Shown piece after piece: positions 43,492 to 53,944 of a stretch of 62,545 nucleotides of DNA. A model generated the notes under the pieces. That model was not told where the DNA came from and did no database searches. It worked only from the letters and a program-made list of their open reading frames with translations. Positions within the stretch are counted from its first letter, which is position 1; every line of letters begins with the position of its first letter. Location of the stretch: positions 1 to 62,545 of the forward strand of contig CAIXXM010000086.1 of the NCBI GenBank assembly GCA_903923395.1, in the 5' to 3' direction. The position numbers and the translations under genes were made by a program. This DNA comes from an uncultured Acidobacteriia bacterium. GTDB lineage: Bacteria; Acidobacteriota; Terriglobia; Bryobacterales; Bryobacteraceae.

Positions 43492-44589
43492 ATGCAAAAG
43501 CAATGGCAACAAATCAGGACGATGTTCATCACCATGTCCATCGGTGCCGCTTTTGGCTTCGGAACTTTCTGGCTCATGAAGCCAGCTCTGCAAGCCATCC
43601 CCAGGCTGAGCAAAGCCGCTACGCTCGCGGAGATTGCCGTCGTCATCTTCGCCGCCTTCGCCTTGATCCTGCTTCATGAACTGGGCCACCTCACCGGCGG
43701 TCTTCTCGTCGGCTTTGAATTCTCTTTCGTCACCACCGGCCCCCTGCGTATCTATAAGCAGGATGACCGAATCCACATCTCCTGGAATAAGTCCTTCGAG
43801 TTATGGGGCGGCATCGCGGCCTGTTATCCAAAGGACTTCCAAAACCTCCGCCAGCGCATGTTCGTCATGGTCGCCGGTGGCCCTGTTGCTTCTCTTCTCA
43901 TCGGTGCCATCCTCTGGTTTTCCGCACCTCTCGCCGCTGCGTCATGGCTCCCCATCATCAAGGTACTCGGGGCCACCTCTCTCGCACTGGGCATCGTCAA
44001 TGTAATCCCCATGCGCAATGGACGCTTTCAAAGTGATGGCGGCAAACTCCTCACCATTCTGCAAGGTGGACCTGCCTGTGACCGCATGATCGCAATCACC
44101 ACGCTCGCGGTGCAAATCATGGATGGCATCCGTCCGCGCGATCTGCAACCTGCATTGATCGCCATGTTACAACCCGTCAAGGACCTTACCGCCGAAACCT
44201 TCGGGGCGGCCTTCCTCGTCTCGCAATATCACTTCGACAAAGGCGATTACACAGCAACCGCGGAGATTCTGGATCACATGCTCGCGAACGTCAGCGCCTT
44301 CGCGCACTTTCAGCGCCCCTTCATCTATCTGGAGGCCGCCTTCTGGGAAGCCCGCATGCGGAACAACCCCGTGAAAGCCCGCGAATATCAGGAACTGGGC
44401 AAACAAGTCCCCCCAGGCCTCATCAAAGAACGCACCTTTCTTTTCACAGAGGCTGTCATCCTGCAAGCCGAAGGGCGCTTAGCCGAAGCCGCCGCAATCG
44501 CCCGTAGAGCGATCTTTCTCCCCGCCACCTTCGGTGCCGTTGTGGAAACCGAACTCCTGCAGCAGATTTCCTCCGCAGCGCTATCCTGA
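43492..44589 (+). CDS. M50-type site-2-protease-like membrane protein, copy A
   Basis: A 365-residue integral-membrane metallopeptidase candidate. HELGH at 62-66 supplies two zinc ligands and the catalytic Glu. VIPMRNGRFQSDGG supplies the second site-2-protease motif with its Asp. Four or so membrane helices surround these motifs. The C-terminal third is a soluble helical, TPR-like region. The next gene is a paralogue with the same layout. Such proteases cut membrane proteins or peptides within the bilayer. Confidence 0.82.
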   Translation: MQKQWQQIRTMFITMSIGAAFGFGTFWLMKPALQAIPRLSKAATLAEIAVVIFAAFALILLHELGHLTGGLLVGFEFSFVTTGPLRIYKQDDRIHISWNKSFELWGGIAACYPKDFQNLRQRMFVMVAGGPVASLLIGAILWFSAPLAAASWLPIIKVLGATSLALGIVNVIPMRNGRFQSDGGKLLTILQGGPACDRMIAITTLAVQIMDGIRPRDLQPALIAMLQPVKDLTAETFGAAFLVSQYHFDKGDYTATAEILDHMLANVSAFAHFQRPFIYLEAAFWEARMRNNPVKAREYQELGKQVPPGLIKERTFLFTEAVILQAEGRLAEAAAIARRAIFLPATFGAVVETELLQQISSAALS

Positions 44590-44593
44590 TTCT

Positions 44594-45682
44594 GTGGCAA
44601 CCGCACAGAAGCCCCCCAATAAATCGGTAAACTGGCCGCTGATGCTCGCCTCGGCAGCCTTCGGTTGGCTGGCCATGAGCCGGGCCACGACCTATTTCAA
44701 AGAGATTCCGGATAACATCGCAGCCTGGGAAGTCCCCATTCTGCTAACTTCTCTGGTCCCGGTGATCTGGATCGCCATCCTGATACACGAACTCGGCCAT
44801 CTTGCCGGCGCGAGAGCGGTTGGCTTCCGTTTTCTCTTCCTTGAAGCCGGGCCGGTCTCTGTCCACCGAATGGAAGGCGGGCTCAAATTCACTTGGGCCA
44901 AGAAACTGGGATTCATGGGACGCGTCGCCTGCTATCCAGCGGACTTCGATAACATCAACTCCCGAATGATCTGGTACATAGCTGCCGGGCCAGTTGCCTC
45001 TTTGCCCTTTGCGCTCCTGTTCTGGCCAGTCTTCCTGCAGTTGCCCGCTCTCTTCCAACCCCCGGTGGCACTGGAAATCCTGGTATCCGCACTGATCGGC
45101 GTCTTTGCCGCGTTGCCGTCCCGGAATCGGGGCCAGTCTTCGGATGGTGGGAAAATCCGCACTCTGCTGCAAGGCGGTGCCGCCGCCGAACATATGACGG
45201 CAGTGATCCTGCTTACCTCCCAGTTAATGGCCGGAACCAGGTGCCGGGATCTGTCGCCGGATCTGCTGGCAAGACTTAGCCCGGTCGAAGAGGTCGACCC
45301 ATACTCAGCCGTGACTTTGATGCTCCGCTACGGACACGCCCTTGATTCCGGCGACATTCCAACCGGCCTCGCACTGTTGGACCAGTTACCGCGTAACCTC
45401 GACTGCCTCTCCGCCCGGCAGCAGGCCTGTATCTATCTCGATGCCGCCCTGCAAGAAGCGCGTCACCGGAATGACGCAGCACAGGCCCGCGCCTGGTTGG
45501 CCAAGGTACCTGCCAAACCATCCTTTGTCCGCGAGCGTTCCCGCATGTTATCTGAAGCCGCAATCCTGCGCGCCGAAGGCAATGTCGAAGGCTCCCGGTC
45601 TCTCGCCTCGCGCGCTTTGGAGTTAGAATCCCCGGTCTACGCCATCAACGAAACAGAACTTCTGAAGGAACTTGCCACCTAA
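44594..45682 (+). CDS. M50-type site-2-protease-like membrane protein, copy B
   Basis: A 362-residue paralogue of the preceding protein. HELGH is at 65-69, SDGG is in the second motif, and a TPR-like C-terminal domain follows. The GTG start, 4 bp after the previous stop, gives MATAQKPPNKS; an upstream start would overlap the neighbour. The last four bases overlap the convergent aminotransferase gene. Tandem duplication with both active sites kept suggests two related substrates or a heterodimer. Confidence 0.82.
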   Translation: MATAQKPPNKSVNWPLMLASAAFGWLAMSRATTYFKEIPDNIAAWEVPILLTSLVPVIWIAILIHELGHLAGARAVGFRFLFLEAGPVSVHRMEGGLKFTWAKKLGFMGRVACYPADFDNINSRMIWYIAAGPVASLPFALLFWPVFLQLPALFQPPVALEILVSALIGVFAALPSRNRGQSSDGGKIRTLLQGGAAAEHMTAVILLTSQLMAGTRCRDLSPDLLARLSPVEEVDPYSAVTLMLRYGHALDSGDIPTGLALLDQLPRNLDCLSARQQACIYLDAALQEARHRNDAAQARAWLAKVPAKPSFVRERSRMLSEAAILRAEGNVEGSRSLASRALELESPVYAINETELLKELAT

Positions 45683-46875
45683 CCCCGCACCAGTTGCAAT
45701 AACTTCTCCCCCGCCGCATCCAGCGTTTCGAACTTCTTGCAGAAACAGAACCGCATCTGCTGCGATCCGGCCCCGTTGGCATAGAAACTGGACCCCGGCA
45801 CACCAATCGCCCCAACGTGGTCCAGCAAGTGCCGCGCGAACGCAAAGTCATCCGCAAAGCCGAACCCGGAGATATCCGTCATCACGTAGTAAGCACCCTT
45901 GGGATCAAAGCACTTGAACCCGGCGCTTGTCAGATGACTGATAATCCGTTCCTTCCGCGCCGCATAGTCCCCCGATAAGTGCGCAAAGTATTCATCCGGC
46001 ATCGCCAGAGCCTCAGCGCTCGCATACTGCAGAGGCGATGCCGCACCCACAGTGAGAAAGTCATGCACCTTCCGGATGGTATCCGTAAGATCCGGCGAAG
46101 CAGCCACCCAACCCACACGCCAGCCAGTAACGGAGAACGTCTTGCTCATGCTGTTGACCAGGATTGCCCGGTCACGCATGCCCGGCATCGTGATGACCGG
46201 GATATGTTCCAGTCCGTCATAAGTGATGTGCTCATAGATCTCATCGGTGATCACCAGCGCATCAAACTCCTGGCATAACTCCCCGATGTAAGTCAGCTCT
46301 TCCCTCGAAAAGACCTTGCCCGACGGGTTATTCGGCGTATTAATAACAATCGCCTTCGTCTTCGGCGAAAACGCGGCCCGCAGTTCCCCGCGGTCAAACG
46401 ACCAATCCGGCGCGCGCAACTGCACAGTCTTCCGTATGCCGCCGCAGAGCTTGATGTCCGGATCATAATTCTCATAGAACGGCTCAAACAGGATGACCTC
46501 ATCCCCCGGATTCACCGTCGCCAGCAGTGTTGCCGCCATCCCCTCGGTCGCGCCGCAGACCACGGTCAGTTCGCGCTCCGGGTCCAGTTCCAGCGCATAG
46601 TGCCGCTTGTACTTCGCCGCAATTGCCTCCCGCAGCGGCTTGGCACCCCACGTGATGCTGTATTGGTTCTGGTCCGCATCCAGAGCGCGCTTGGCAGCTT
46701 CCTTCACTTCCGCCGGAGCAGGAAAATCCGGAAAACCCTGCGCCAGATTCACAGCCCCGCGCTGGATCGCCTGCCTCGTCATATCCCGTATCACTGACTC
46801 CGTGAACCGGCTGGTGCGAACGCTGCGGAACCGTTCCCGCAGCAAAGTTTCCGATGGCATTTCCATGACAGACAT
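45679..46875 (-). CDS. Class I/II PLP aminotransferase
   Basis: A 398-residue pyridoxal-phosphate enzyme of the kynurenine/methionine aminotransferase-like group. The PLP lysine lies in NSMSKTFSVTGWRVGW. Other family blocks are VNLAQGFPDF, INTPNNPSGKVF and ITDEIYEHITYD. It probably transaminates methionine, glutamine or aromatic amino acids. The ATG overlaps the msrQ stop by one base (TGATG), so the two are coupled. Confidence 0.9.
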   Translation of the reverse strand: MSVMEMPSETLLRERFRSVRTSRFTESVIRDMTRQAIQRGAVNLAQGFPDFPAPAEVKEAAKRALDADQNQYSITWGAKPLREAIAAKYKRHYALELDPERELTVVCGATEGMAATLLATVNPGDEVILFEPFYENYDPDIKLCGGIRKTVQLRAPDWSFDRGELRAAFSPKTKAIVINTPNNPSGKVFSREELTYIGELCQEFDALVITDEIYEHITYDGLEHIPVITMPGMRDRAILVNSMSKTFSVTGWRVGWVAASPDLTDTIRKVHDFLTVGAASPLQYASAEALAMPDEYFAHLSGDYAARKERIISHLTSAGFKCFDPKGAYYVMTDISGFGFADDFAFARHLLDHVGAIGVPGSSFYANGAGSQQMRFCFCKKFETLDAAGEKLLQLVRG

Positions 46876-47477
46876 CAGCTACGAGCGTAACGCGTCTTCA
46901 CCCAACGGCCCAAATCCGTGGAAAAATAACGCCATACAAACAGGAACAGGAAGCACCCGCCATACATCAGCGGCTCTTCGATGTCAGACTTCACCAGAAA
47001 CAGGTAATGCACCACACCCGCCACGCAAGTCGCGTAGATGAGCTTGTGCAGCGTCGCCCAGTTCTTCTTGAGCTTCCGAATCCACCAGTTCGTCGAAGTA
47101 ACCGCCAGCGGAATCATCAACACAAAGCCCAGCATCCCGGCGGTAATGAATGGCCGCTTCACCGTGTCTTTCCACATCTCCGCGACACTGAAGTTCTTAT
47201 CCAGCCCCAGCCAGATCATCAAGTGCACAAAGCCGTAGAAGAACGCATACAAGCCGAACATCTTCCGATACTTGATCAGATCTGACCACCCAAACGTGCG
47301 CCGCAACGGCGTGATGACCAGCGTCGCCATGAGGAAGCGCAAAGTCCATTCGCCAGTGGCATGCGTAATCTCTTCCACAGGATTCGCCCCCAGATCATTC
47401 CGGTAAAGCTCCACCGCCAAATACAACAATGGAACCAGCGACAATGCGAACAGGTACGGTTTGAGTTTTGCGATCAC
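46875..47477 (-). CDS. msrQ: Heme-binding subunit of periplasmic methionine sulfoxide reductase
   Basis: A 200-residue, six-helix membrane protein of the YedZ/MsrQ family. Conserved histidines lie in THATGEWTLRFL, GFVHLMIW and TLHKLIYATC with VVHYLFL, and could bind heme. It passes quinone-derived electrons to MsrP. Unusually, it is divergent from msrP instead of following it. The two starts are 33 bp apart, and it is coupled to an aminotransferase. Confidence 0.9.
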   Translation of the reverse strand: MIAKLKPYLFALSLVPLLYLAVELYRNDLGANPVEEITHATGEWTLRFLMATLVITPLRRTFGWSDLIKYRKMFGLYAFFYGFVHLMIWLGLDKNFSVAEMWKDTVKRPFITAGMLGFVLMIPLAVTSTNWWIRKLKKNWATLHKLIYATCVAGVVHYLFLVKSDIEEPLMYGGCFLFLFVWRYFSTDLGRWVKTRYARS

Positions 47478-47510
47478 TTGAAATCCTCTAAACTAAATGG
47501 TTAATACCCT

Positions 47511-48425
47511 ATGCTGATACGGAAGCCCGACGATTTACGCTACTCCGAAGTGACACCACGCGCGCTCTTCCTGGACCGCCGTGCGTTCCTCGCCAGCCTC
47601 CCCGCTGCTCTCCTCGCCCGGGAAGCCTTCGCCGCCAAACTGCCGGACGTCCACCCCAGCCCGCTGAGCACAACGGAGAAACCCAACACCTTCGCTGAAG
47701 CTTCCAGTTATAACAACTACTACGAGTTCGGCACACGCAAAGACCAGCCCGCCAAGCTGGCCACCGGTTTCAAAACCAATCCCTGGACCCTTTCCGTCGA
47801 AGGCATGGTGAAGAAATCCCTCAAGCTCGGCCATGACGATCTGCTGAAAGTCGCCCCGCTCGAAGAGCGCATCTACCGCCACCGCTGCGTGGAAGGCTGG
47901 TCGATGATCATCCCCTGGATCGGCTACTCCCTCAGCGCCCTGCTCAACAAATTGGAGCCCACCGAAAAGGCCAAATTCGTGGCCTTCGAAAGCTACTACG
48001 ACCTCAAACAGATGCCCGAAGCGCCCAGCGCCCACATCCCTTTGCCCTACGTGGAAGGCCTGCGCCTCGATGAAGCCATGCACCCGCTGACCATGCTCAC
48101 CGTCGGCATGTACGGCGAAAATCTGCCCCCGCAAAACGGCGCACCCATCCGCCTCACCGTACCCTGGAAGTACGGCTTTAAAGGCGCCAAATCCATCGTC
48201 AAAATCAAACTGACCGACAAACAGCCGCCCAACACCTGGAACATCATCAATCCGCCCGAGTACGGCTTCTACTCCAACGTGAACCCCAACGTGGACCACC
48301 CCCGCTGGAGCCAGGCCACCGAGCGCCGCCTCGGCGAATTCACCCGCCGCCCGACCCTGATGTTCAACGGCTACACGCAGGTCGCCAGCCTCTATAACGG
48401 CATGGACTTGAAGAAGTTCTACTAA
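47511..48425 (+). CDS. msrP: Periplasmic methionine sulfoxide reductase, catalytic subunit
   Basis: A 304-residue molybdenum-cofactor protein (YedY/MsrP) that repairs oxidised methionines of envelope proteins. It has a Tat signal ([16 protein letters not shown]). The molybdenum-ligating Cys126 lies in [10 protein letters not shown]. The tail [18 protein letters not shown] is family-typical. Confidence 0.92.
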   Translation: MLIRKPDDLRYSEVTPRALFLDRRAFLASLPAALLAREAFAAKLPDVHPSPLSTTEKPNTFAEASSYNNYYEFGTRKDQPAKLATGFKTNPWTLSVEGMVKKSLKLGHDDLLKVAPLEERIYRHRCVEGWSMIIPWIGYSLSALLNKLEPTEKAKFVAFESYYDLKQMPEAPSAHIPLPYVEGLRLDEAMHPLTMLTVGMYGENLPPQNGAPIRLTVPWKYGFKGAKSIVKIKLTDKQPPNTWNIINPPEYGFYSNVNPNVDHPRWSQATERRLGEFTRRPTLMFNGYTQVASLYNGMDLKKFY

Positions 48426-48454
48426 CGCTCCCGATACAAACTGGGCCTTTGCCC

Positions 48455-49327
48455 TTACCCCGCCGCCCGCATGAGCCGGTCCCGCACGCCTGCCCACTCC
48501 GGCTCATCCGGCGGCATCTCCACCCAAACCCAATCCACACCCATCGCATCAATCTCATGCAGTGCGGCATACAGCCGCGCCGCATACGGACCCGCCCCCG
48601 GAGGCATCTTCTCCAGCGTCAGCTCAAACCCCGTTCCGCCGGACGGCTTCTCGCCCATCACCAGCCGCGTCCTCGGACTGTAATGCTTATGGTGCTGCCC
48701 CGGTGATTCCGCCCCGGTACCAACCTCCACCGGACCAATCACCGCTTCAATCTCCGCCCGCGTCACCATCCCCGGCCGCAGAATCTTCGGCACCGTATCC
48801 GCGAAGGAAATCACTGTACTCTCGATCCCCACTTCGCAGATTCCCCCATCCAGCACCATCGGGGCCAGATCGCCCAGCCCCTGCCGGACATGTTCCGCCG
48901 TCACCGGCGACAACTGCATGAACCGGTTCGCACTCGGCGCGGCCAGCGGCAAACCCGCCATCCGCAACAACTGCAATGCCACCGGATGTGCCGGAATCCG
49001 CAGCCCCACGCTCGGCAGCCAGGCCGTCACAATATCCGGCACTTGCGCCACTTTCGGCACCACAATGGTCAACGGCCCAGGCCAGAACTTCCGTGCCAGT
49101 TGCTCCGCTTTTCCCGGCCATACCGATGCCAGATCCCTCGCCTCATCCAGCGTTGCCACGTGCACAATCAGCGGACTCGTGAGCGGCCTGCCCTTCACCT
49201 CGAAGATATGGCTCACCGCGATCGGATCAAGCGCATTCGCACCCAGACCATACACCGTCTCCGTCGGAAACGCCACCAGGCGCCCCATCCGCAACAGTGC
49301 CGCAGCTTCTTTAATCGTCGAGGTCAT
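48455..49327 (-). CDS. L-threonylcarbamoyladenylate synthase (Sua5/TsaC type)
   Basis: A 290-residue enzyme that makes the activated intermediate for t6A37 in ANN-decoding tRNAs. The YrdC core has FPTETVYGLGANA, VKGRPLTSPLIVHV and LAAPSANRF. A Sua5-type C-terminal domain follows. It starts inside the end of prfB (17-bp overlap), giving a two-gene translation operon. Confidence 0.92.
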   Translation of the reverse strand: MTSTIKEAAALLRMGRLVAFPTETVYGLGANALDPIAVSHIFEVKGRPLTSPLIVHVATLDEARDLASVWPGKAEQLARKFWPGPLTIVVPKVAQVPDIVTAWLPSVGLRIPAHPVALQLLRMAGLPLAAPSANRFMQLSPVTAEHVRQGLGDLAPMVLDGGICEVGIESTVISFADTVPKILRPGMVTRAEIEAVIGPVEVGTGAESPGQHHKHYSPRTRLVMGEKPSGGTGFELTLEKMPPGAGPYAARLYAALHEIDAMGVDWVWVEMPPDEPEWAGVRDRLMRAAG

Positions 49328-50445
49328 CTCCGCCTTCGCCCGCTGTCTTCCCTGTCTTCCGCCACACCAGGAAAGCGTGCATCAGGCTCTCCATATCCCC
49401 GTCCAGCACACGGTCAACGTCGCCGATACTGAGCTTCGTGCGGTGGTCCTTGATCATGCGGTAAGGTGCCAGAACGTAGCTGCGGATCTGGCTGCCGAAG
49501 TTGATCTGCAGCTTGGTATCTTCCGTCTTCCGGCTTTCCGCACGCTTCTTTTCGAGCTCAAACTCATAGAGCTTGGCGCGCAGTTGCTTCATCGCCGAAT
49601 CCCGGTTCTTATGCTGGGATCTTTCGTTTTGGCATTGCACCACAATCCCGGTAGGAAAGTGCGTGATCCGGACTGCCGAATCCGTCATGTTGACGTGCTG
49701 TCCACCAGCCCCGCCCGCGCGGAACGTATCGATCCGCAAATCGCCTTCTTTGATGTCGATCTTGATCTCATCATCAATCTGCGGGAAGACGAAAACCGAC
49801 GCGAACGACGTATGCCGGCGCGCATTCGCATCGAACGGCGAGATCCGGACCAACCGGTGCACCCCGATCTCCGCCTGCAGCAAGCCATAAGCATTCGGGC
49901 CGTTGACTTCAAACGTGGCGGATTTGATCCCCGCGCCGTCACCCTCCAAACGGTCCGTGACCACAGTCTTGTAGTCATTCCGTTCCGCCCACCGCAGATA
50001 CATGCGGAGCAGCATCTCAGCCCAATCCTGCGATTCCGTCCCGCCCGCGCCCGGGTGTATGGTCACAATCGCGTTGAGATGGTCGTTTTCATTCGAAAGC
50101 AGCATGGCCGCTTCCAACTTGCCCAGCAGCGACGCATACCCCTTCATCCCCTGTTCGATGTCACCCAGCACATCCTCGCCTTCCTTGGCGAGTTCAAAGA
50201 GCGTATCGAGATCATCTGTCGCCGCGGAAACCTGCCCGGACTGGGCCACGGCCTCTTCCAGCCGCTTCCGGTCCTGCATGACCTTCTGGCTCTTCTCCGG
50301 CTGCGACCAAAAGTCGGGGTCATTGATGACCTCTTCCAGCTTGGCTAGCTCAATCTTCTTCTTGGGGGCGTCAAAGATAGCTCCGGACGGCAGTAGCCTG
50401 TTCACGGAGCGGCGCGTATTCGCGTTCAAGTTCGTCGAGTGTCAT
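49311..50445 (-). CDS. prfB: Peptide chain release factor 2, programmed +1 frameshift
   Basis: RF2 releases proteins at UGA and UAA. The gene must be read in two frames. A first frame of 24 codons starts at the ATG at 50443-50445 (MTLDELEREYAPLREQATAV and onward) and meets an in-frame TGA as codon 25. A +1 shift at CTT-TGA-C continues as DAPKKKIELAKLEEV. The product is about 377 residues, with the stop-recognition tripeptide SPF (RISPFDANAR) and the catalytic GGQ (GAGGQHVNM). A start within the downstream frame would give a non-RF2 N-terminus and is rejected. The downstream gene is sua5. Confidence 0.95.
50370..50384 (-). promoter_or_regulatory. prfB frameshift signal
   Basis: GGAG (50381-50384), 4 bp, then CTT TGA C (50370-50376). 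This is the classic autoregulatory RF2 site: an internal Shine-Dalgarno-like element just upstream of the shifty CUU codon and the UGA that RF2 itself reads. Confidence 0.92.
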
Positions 50446-50512
50446 TCGTTTGTTGCTGTTTTCAGTTTATACGGAGCGGGTGAAAAGGGTGGACGAGGCA
50501 CGGCACCATCCC

Positions 50513-51016
50513 TTACCCAAACAGCAACGCCAGCGAAATCTCCGCCGGACCCGTCAGCGCTCCCGCAGCCTCTTGCGGCGCGGGCGAGCCGGGGTGGTAA
50601 TTCCAGGCGCGACGCGCCACAGGATCCACAACCCAGCAATACGGAACACCCCACTCGTGATAGGTTTCGCATTTGGAAAACAGCTCACCCGCCCGTTGTG
50701 AAGGAGAAATGACCTCCACACAAAGCAAAGGTGCCTGGTCAAGAATGCCGCGGTACCAGCGCAACGTTCCCGCAGGGAGAACACAGACATCCGGGATGAG
50801 AACATCATCGCCATGACGGACGCTCAATTCCACCCTCGTCCGCGACCGTCCGAAAATGTTCCGAAGCTGATAAACCAGTTCAGTTTGAATATCCGAATGT
50901 TCAGATGTCCCCATGGGTTTCGGCCGCAGTTCTCCAGCTATCAACTCGCACTCCTGGCCGAAGGACATGTTCAGATAGTCCTCAACGGAAATGCCGAGTC
51001 GCAGAGTCGGAGTCAT
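50513..51016 (-). CDS. Uma2 family (DUF820) putative endonuclease-fold protein
   Basis: A 167-residue PD-(D/E)xK-fold protein. Motifs include ISVEDYLNMSFGQECELIAG at the start, DVLIPDVCVL with the catalytic-type Asp, and LCVEVISPSQRAGE. The function of Uma2 proteins is unknown. They are greatly expanded in cyanobacteria and some soil bacteria. The ATG giving MTPTLRLG is preferred to an upstream one. It stands alone between prfB and a palindromic repeat. Confidence 0.85.
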   Translation of the reverse strand: MTPTLRLGISVEDYLNMSFGQECELIAGELRPKPMGTSEHSDIQTELVYQLRNIFGRSRTRVELSVRHGDDVLIPDVCVLPAGTLRWYRGILDQAPLLCVEVISPSQRAGELFSKCETYHEWGVPYCWVVDPVARRAWNYHPGSPAPQEAAGALTGPAEISLALLFG

Positions 51017-51062
51017 AACTGCAAGTGTAACGCCGAATTCTCCGCCCAGACACACAAAGAAA

Positions 51063-51099
51063 CCCTAAAGAATCGGTGCCTGGCACCATTTCTTTACGG
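51063..51099. repeat. Dispersed palindromic repeat (GGTGCC-core), copy 2
   Basis: A 37-bp near palindrome with core GGTGCCTGGCACC and arms TAAAGAA/TTCTTTA. It is the relative of 30592-30628, with the centre base changed from A to T. It lies between the start of the Uma2 gene and the end of queA. Confidence 0.72.
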
Positions 51100-51112
51100 A
51101 ATTTTTATACAC

Positions 51113-52120
51113 CTACACCACCAACATGCAATCGCCGTAACTGAAGAAGCGGTACCGCTCCTCCACCGCATGCCGGTATGCCGCCAGCGTCAAATCCCGC
51201 CCTGCAAGCGCTGCCACCAACAGCACCAGACTCGTCTTCGGCAAATGGAAATTCGTCAGCATCGCCCCCGTCTTTCGGAACTCGAACCCCGGATAGATGA
51301 AAATCTCCGTCCCCCCGCTCAACTCCCCCGTCGCAGCCGCCGATTCCATCGTCCGAACGCTGGTCGTCCCCACCCCGATCACGCGCTTCGCCCCCTCAAT
51401 CTTCGCCCAATTCTCCGGCGTGATCGAATACCGCTCCCGGTGCAAGTTCTGCCCCGCATACTCATCGAATTCCAGCGGCTGAAAGGTCCCCAAACCCACA
51501 TGCAGCGTCACCTCCGCCCGCTCCGCCCCAGCCGCCGCACAACGCTCCAACACCTCTGGCGTGAAATGCAGCCCCGCCGTCGGCGCCGCCACTGACCCCC
51601 GCTCTTTCGCATACACCGTCTGGTACCGTTCCCGGTCCTCCAGACGATCCTCCCGCTTGATATACGGAGGCAGCGGCATATGCCCCAAACGTTCCAGCGA
51701 CCCATACAAATCCGCCGTCCCGGAAAACCGCAGCGTACGCTCCCCGCGCTCCCCCCGGCCAGTCACCTCAGCCCGCAAAGTCTCATCGAAGGAAATCACC
51801 TCCCCCGACGGCACCTTCTTCCCCGGACGCACCAGCGCCTTCCACTCCAGCGCATCCCCGCTCACCGGCTCCAGCAGCAGCACCTCAATTCGCGCCCCGC
51901 TGCTCCGCGTGCCAAACAGCCGCGAAGGCAGTACACGCGAATTATTCACCACCAGACAATCGCCCGGATGCAGATACTCCGGCAAATCCCGGAACATACG
52001 GTCCTCCCAGCGGCCCTCATCCTTGTGGACCACCAACATCCGCGACGCCGCACGATCCGCCAGGGCCTCCTGCGCAATCAACTCCTCCGGAAGTTCGTAA
52101 TCGAAATCCGACAGCCTCAC
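51113..52120 (-). CDS. queA: S-adenosylmethionine:tRNA ribosyltransferase-isomerase
   Basis: A 335-residue enzyme that adds the epoxycyclopentane ring during queuosine synthesis. Family blocks are [50 protein letters not shown] and [17 protein letters not shown]. The start is a GTG overlapping the ABC-F gene's stop (GTGA). Other queuosine genes are absent from the window. Confidence 0.94.
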   Translation of the reverse strand: MRLSDFDYELPEELIAQEALADRAASRMLVVHKDEGRWEDRMFRDLPEYLHPGDCLVVNNSRVLPSRLFGTRSSGARIEVLLLEPVSGDALEWKALVRPGKKVPSGEVISFDETLRAEVTGRGERGERTLRFSGTADLYGSLERLGHMPLPPYIKREDRLEDRERYQTVYAKERGSVAAPTAGLHFTPEVLERCAAAGAERAEVTLHVGLGTFQPLEFDEYAGQNLHRERYSITPENWAKIEGAKRVIGVGTTSVRTMESAAATGELSGGTEIFIYPGFEFRKTGAMLTNFHLPKTSLVLLVAALAGRDLTLAAYRHAVEERYRFFSYGDCMLVV

Positions 52121-53931
52121 GCGTTCTGCAGGGCCTCCAACTCACTCCAACGGTGGAACAACGCGTCCACTTCCGCCTGCGCCGCATCAATCTCCGCCAG
52201 CGCCGCCGTCAGCGTCTTCGGATCCGTGGCAACTTCCGGCTTTTCAATCCCTGCCTTGGCCCTGGTCAGACGCTCATCCGCCGCGTGGATCTTCCCCTCA
52301 ATCTCGTCCCACTCGCGCTGGTCTTTATACGACAGCTTCTTCTTGGGAGCAGCAGGCGGCGGCGGGGCCACCACGGCTTGCGTCTCCGCCTTCACCACAG
52401 CCTTGCCCGGCTTGGCCGCCTTCGGCTTCTTCACCTGCGAGGCTGCTTCCCACTGTGCCAGTTCCGCATAGAACTCCGTCGCGCCCGTACCGTCAATCGC
52501 CAGAATCAGAGACGACAAACGGTCCAGCAGGAACCGGTCATGCGTCACCAGCACAATCGCGCCGGGGAAATCCGCCAGATTGCCTTCCAGCACTTCCAGC
52601 GTCGGAATATCCAGATCATTCGTCGGCTCATCCAGAATCAACACATCCGCAGGCTGCAACATCAACCGCGCAATATGCACCCGCGCCCGCTCGCCGCCCG
52701 AAAGCTGTTTCAATGGCAGCTCCAGCTGATCCTGCCGGAACAGAAACCGCGCCGCCCAGCCCGCCACATGCTGCGGTCGCCCGCGGAAAATCACCGTATC
52801 ACCCGAATCCGCCAGCGCCTGCTTCAGCGTCTGGTCCATGTCGATCTTGTCGCGGTTCTGGTCAAAATACGCCAGCTGGATGTTATCCGCCCGCCGCACT
52901 TCCCCGGTATCTGATTCCAGTTCGCCAGTCAGAATCCGCAGCAGCGTGGTCTTGCCGCTGCCGTTCGAACCCATAATCCCGAGCCGCACGCCCGGCCCCA
53001 TCATGAGCTTCACATCCTCAAACAGCACCCGCCCACCCATGGATTTGCTGACACCCTCACAGGTGATCAGCCGCTTCGTCATCCGTCCGCTGGCGGTGAA
53101 ATCCACTCCAGCCGTGCCCTTGACGTTGCGCTGCGTCACATCCGCCAGCTGTTCCTGCAAATCCTCGGCATCCTGAATCCGCGCCTTGGATTTCGTCGTC
53201 CGCGCCTTCGCCCCGCGCCGCAGCCATTCGATTTCCCGCGCCACCAGATTTTCCAGCGCTTCCTGCTGCCGCGATTGCGCCTTCAGGAACTCAGACCGCT
53301 TCTCCAGAAACTTGCTGTAATTCCCGCTTGCCGTAAAAAGCCCCAGCGGATAGGAGCGGTTGATCTCCGCCACCCGCGTCGCCGTATTCTCCAGAAAGTA
53401 CCGGTCATGCGTCACGAAGACTGACCCGAACGGCGCGTTCGTGATCATTTTTTCGAGCCACAGAATGCCCTCCACGTCCAGATGGTTCGTGGGTTCGTCC
53501 AGCAGCATGATGTCCGGCTTCTGCGCCAGAGCCACCGCAATCGCCAGTCGCTTCTTCCAGCCGCCCGAAAGCGATCCAGCCTCCACCCAGGCATTCTCAA
53601 ACCCCGTCTTGCTCAGGATCTTCGCCGCTTCCAGCTCTGCATCGTCGCTGTCCCCGGCCGCAGCCACCACAATATCCATCACCAGCGCTTCCGGATCAAA
53701 CACCGGGTCCTGCGGTACCAGCGCCATACGCGCGCCCTTGCGCATCGCGATTTTCCCGGCATCAGGCTTCGTCAACCCCGCCAGAATCGAAAGAAACGTG
53801 GATTTTCCAGCCCCGTTCGGGCCAATAATGCCCAGCCGCTCATCATCATGCAGACTGAACGAGATATCAGAGAATACAGTGCGTGAGCCGAACGACTTTT
53901 CAATCGACTCACAGGTCAATAAGACTGCCAT
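52117..53931 (-). CDS. ABC-F ATPase, Uup-like
   Basis: A 604-residue protein with two soluble ABC domains and no membrane part. The first has [13 protein letters not shown] and DEPTNHLD; the second has [13 protein letters not shown] and DEPTNDLD. A linker lies between them. The C-terminal charged coiled coil after about residue 520, with a Pro/Ala/Lys spacer, resembles Uup. These proteins act on the ribosome or on DNA rather than transport. It sits between ttcA and queA in one operon. Confidence 0.9.
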   Translation of the reverse strand: MAVLLTCESIEKSFGSRTVFSDISFSLHDDERLGIIGPNGAGKSTFLSILAGLTKPDAGKIAMRKGARMALVPQDPVFDPEALVMDIVVAAAGDSDDAELEAAKILSKTGFENAWVEAGSLSGGWKKRLAIAVALAQKPDIMLLDEPTNHLDVEGILWLEKMITNAPFGSVFVTHDRYFLENTATRVAEINRSYPLGLFTASGNYSKFLEKRSEFLKAQSRQQEALENLVAREIEWLRRGAKARTTKSKARIQDAEDLQEQLADVTQRNVKGTAGVDFTASGRMTKRLITCEGVSKSMGGRVLFEDVKLMMGPGVRLGIMGSNGSGKTTLLRILTGELESDTGEVRRADNIQLAYFDQNRDKIDMDQTLKQALADSGDTVIFRGRPQHVAGWAARFLFRQDQLELPLKQLSGGERARVHIARLMLQPADVLILDEPTNDLDIPTLEVLEGNLADFPGAIVLVTHDRFLLDRLSSLILAIDGTGATEFYAELAQWEAASQVKKPKAAKPGKAVVKAETQAVVAPPPPAAPKKKLSYKDQREWDEIEGKIHAADERLTRAKAGIEKPEVATDPKTLTAALAEIDAAQAEVDALFHRWSELEALQNA

Positions 53932-53944
53932 TTTCGTTGTGTTT

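Noticed and set aside
50373-50429. Start of RF2 in the downstream frame
   Set aside because: It would replace the conserved N-terminus with unrelated residues; the frameshift reading explains the sequence better.
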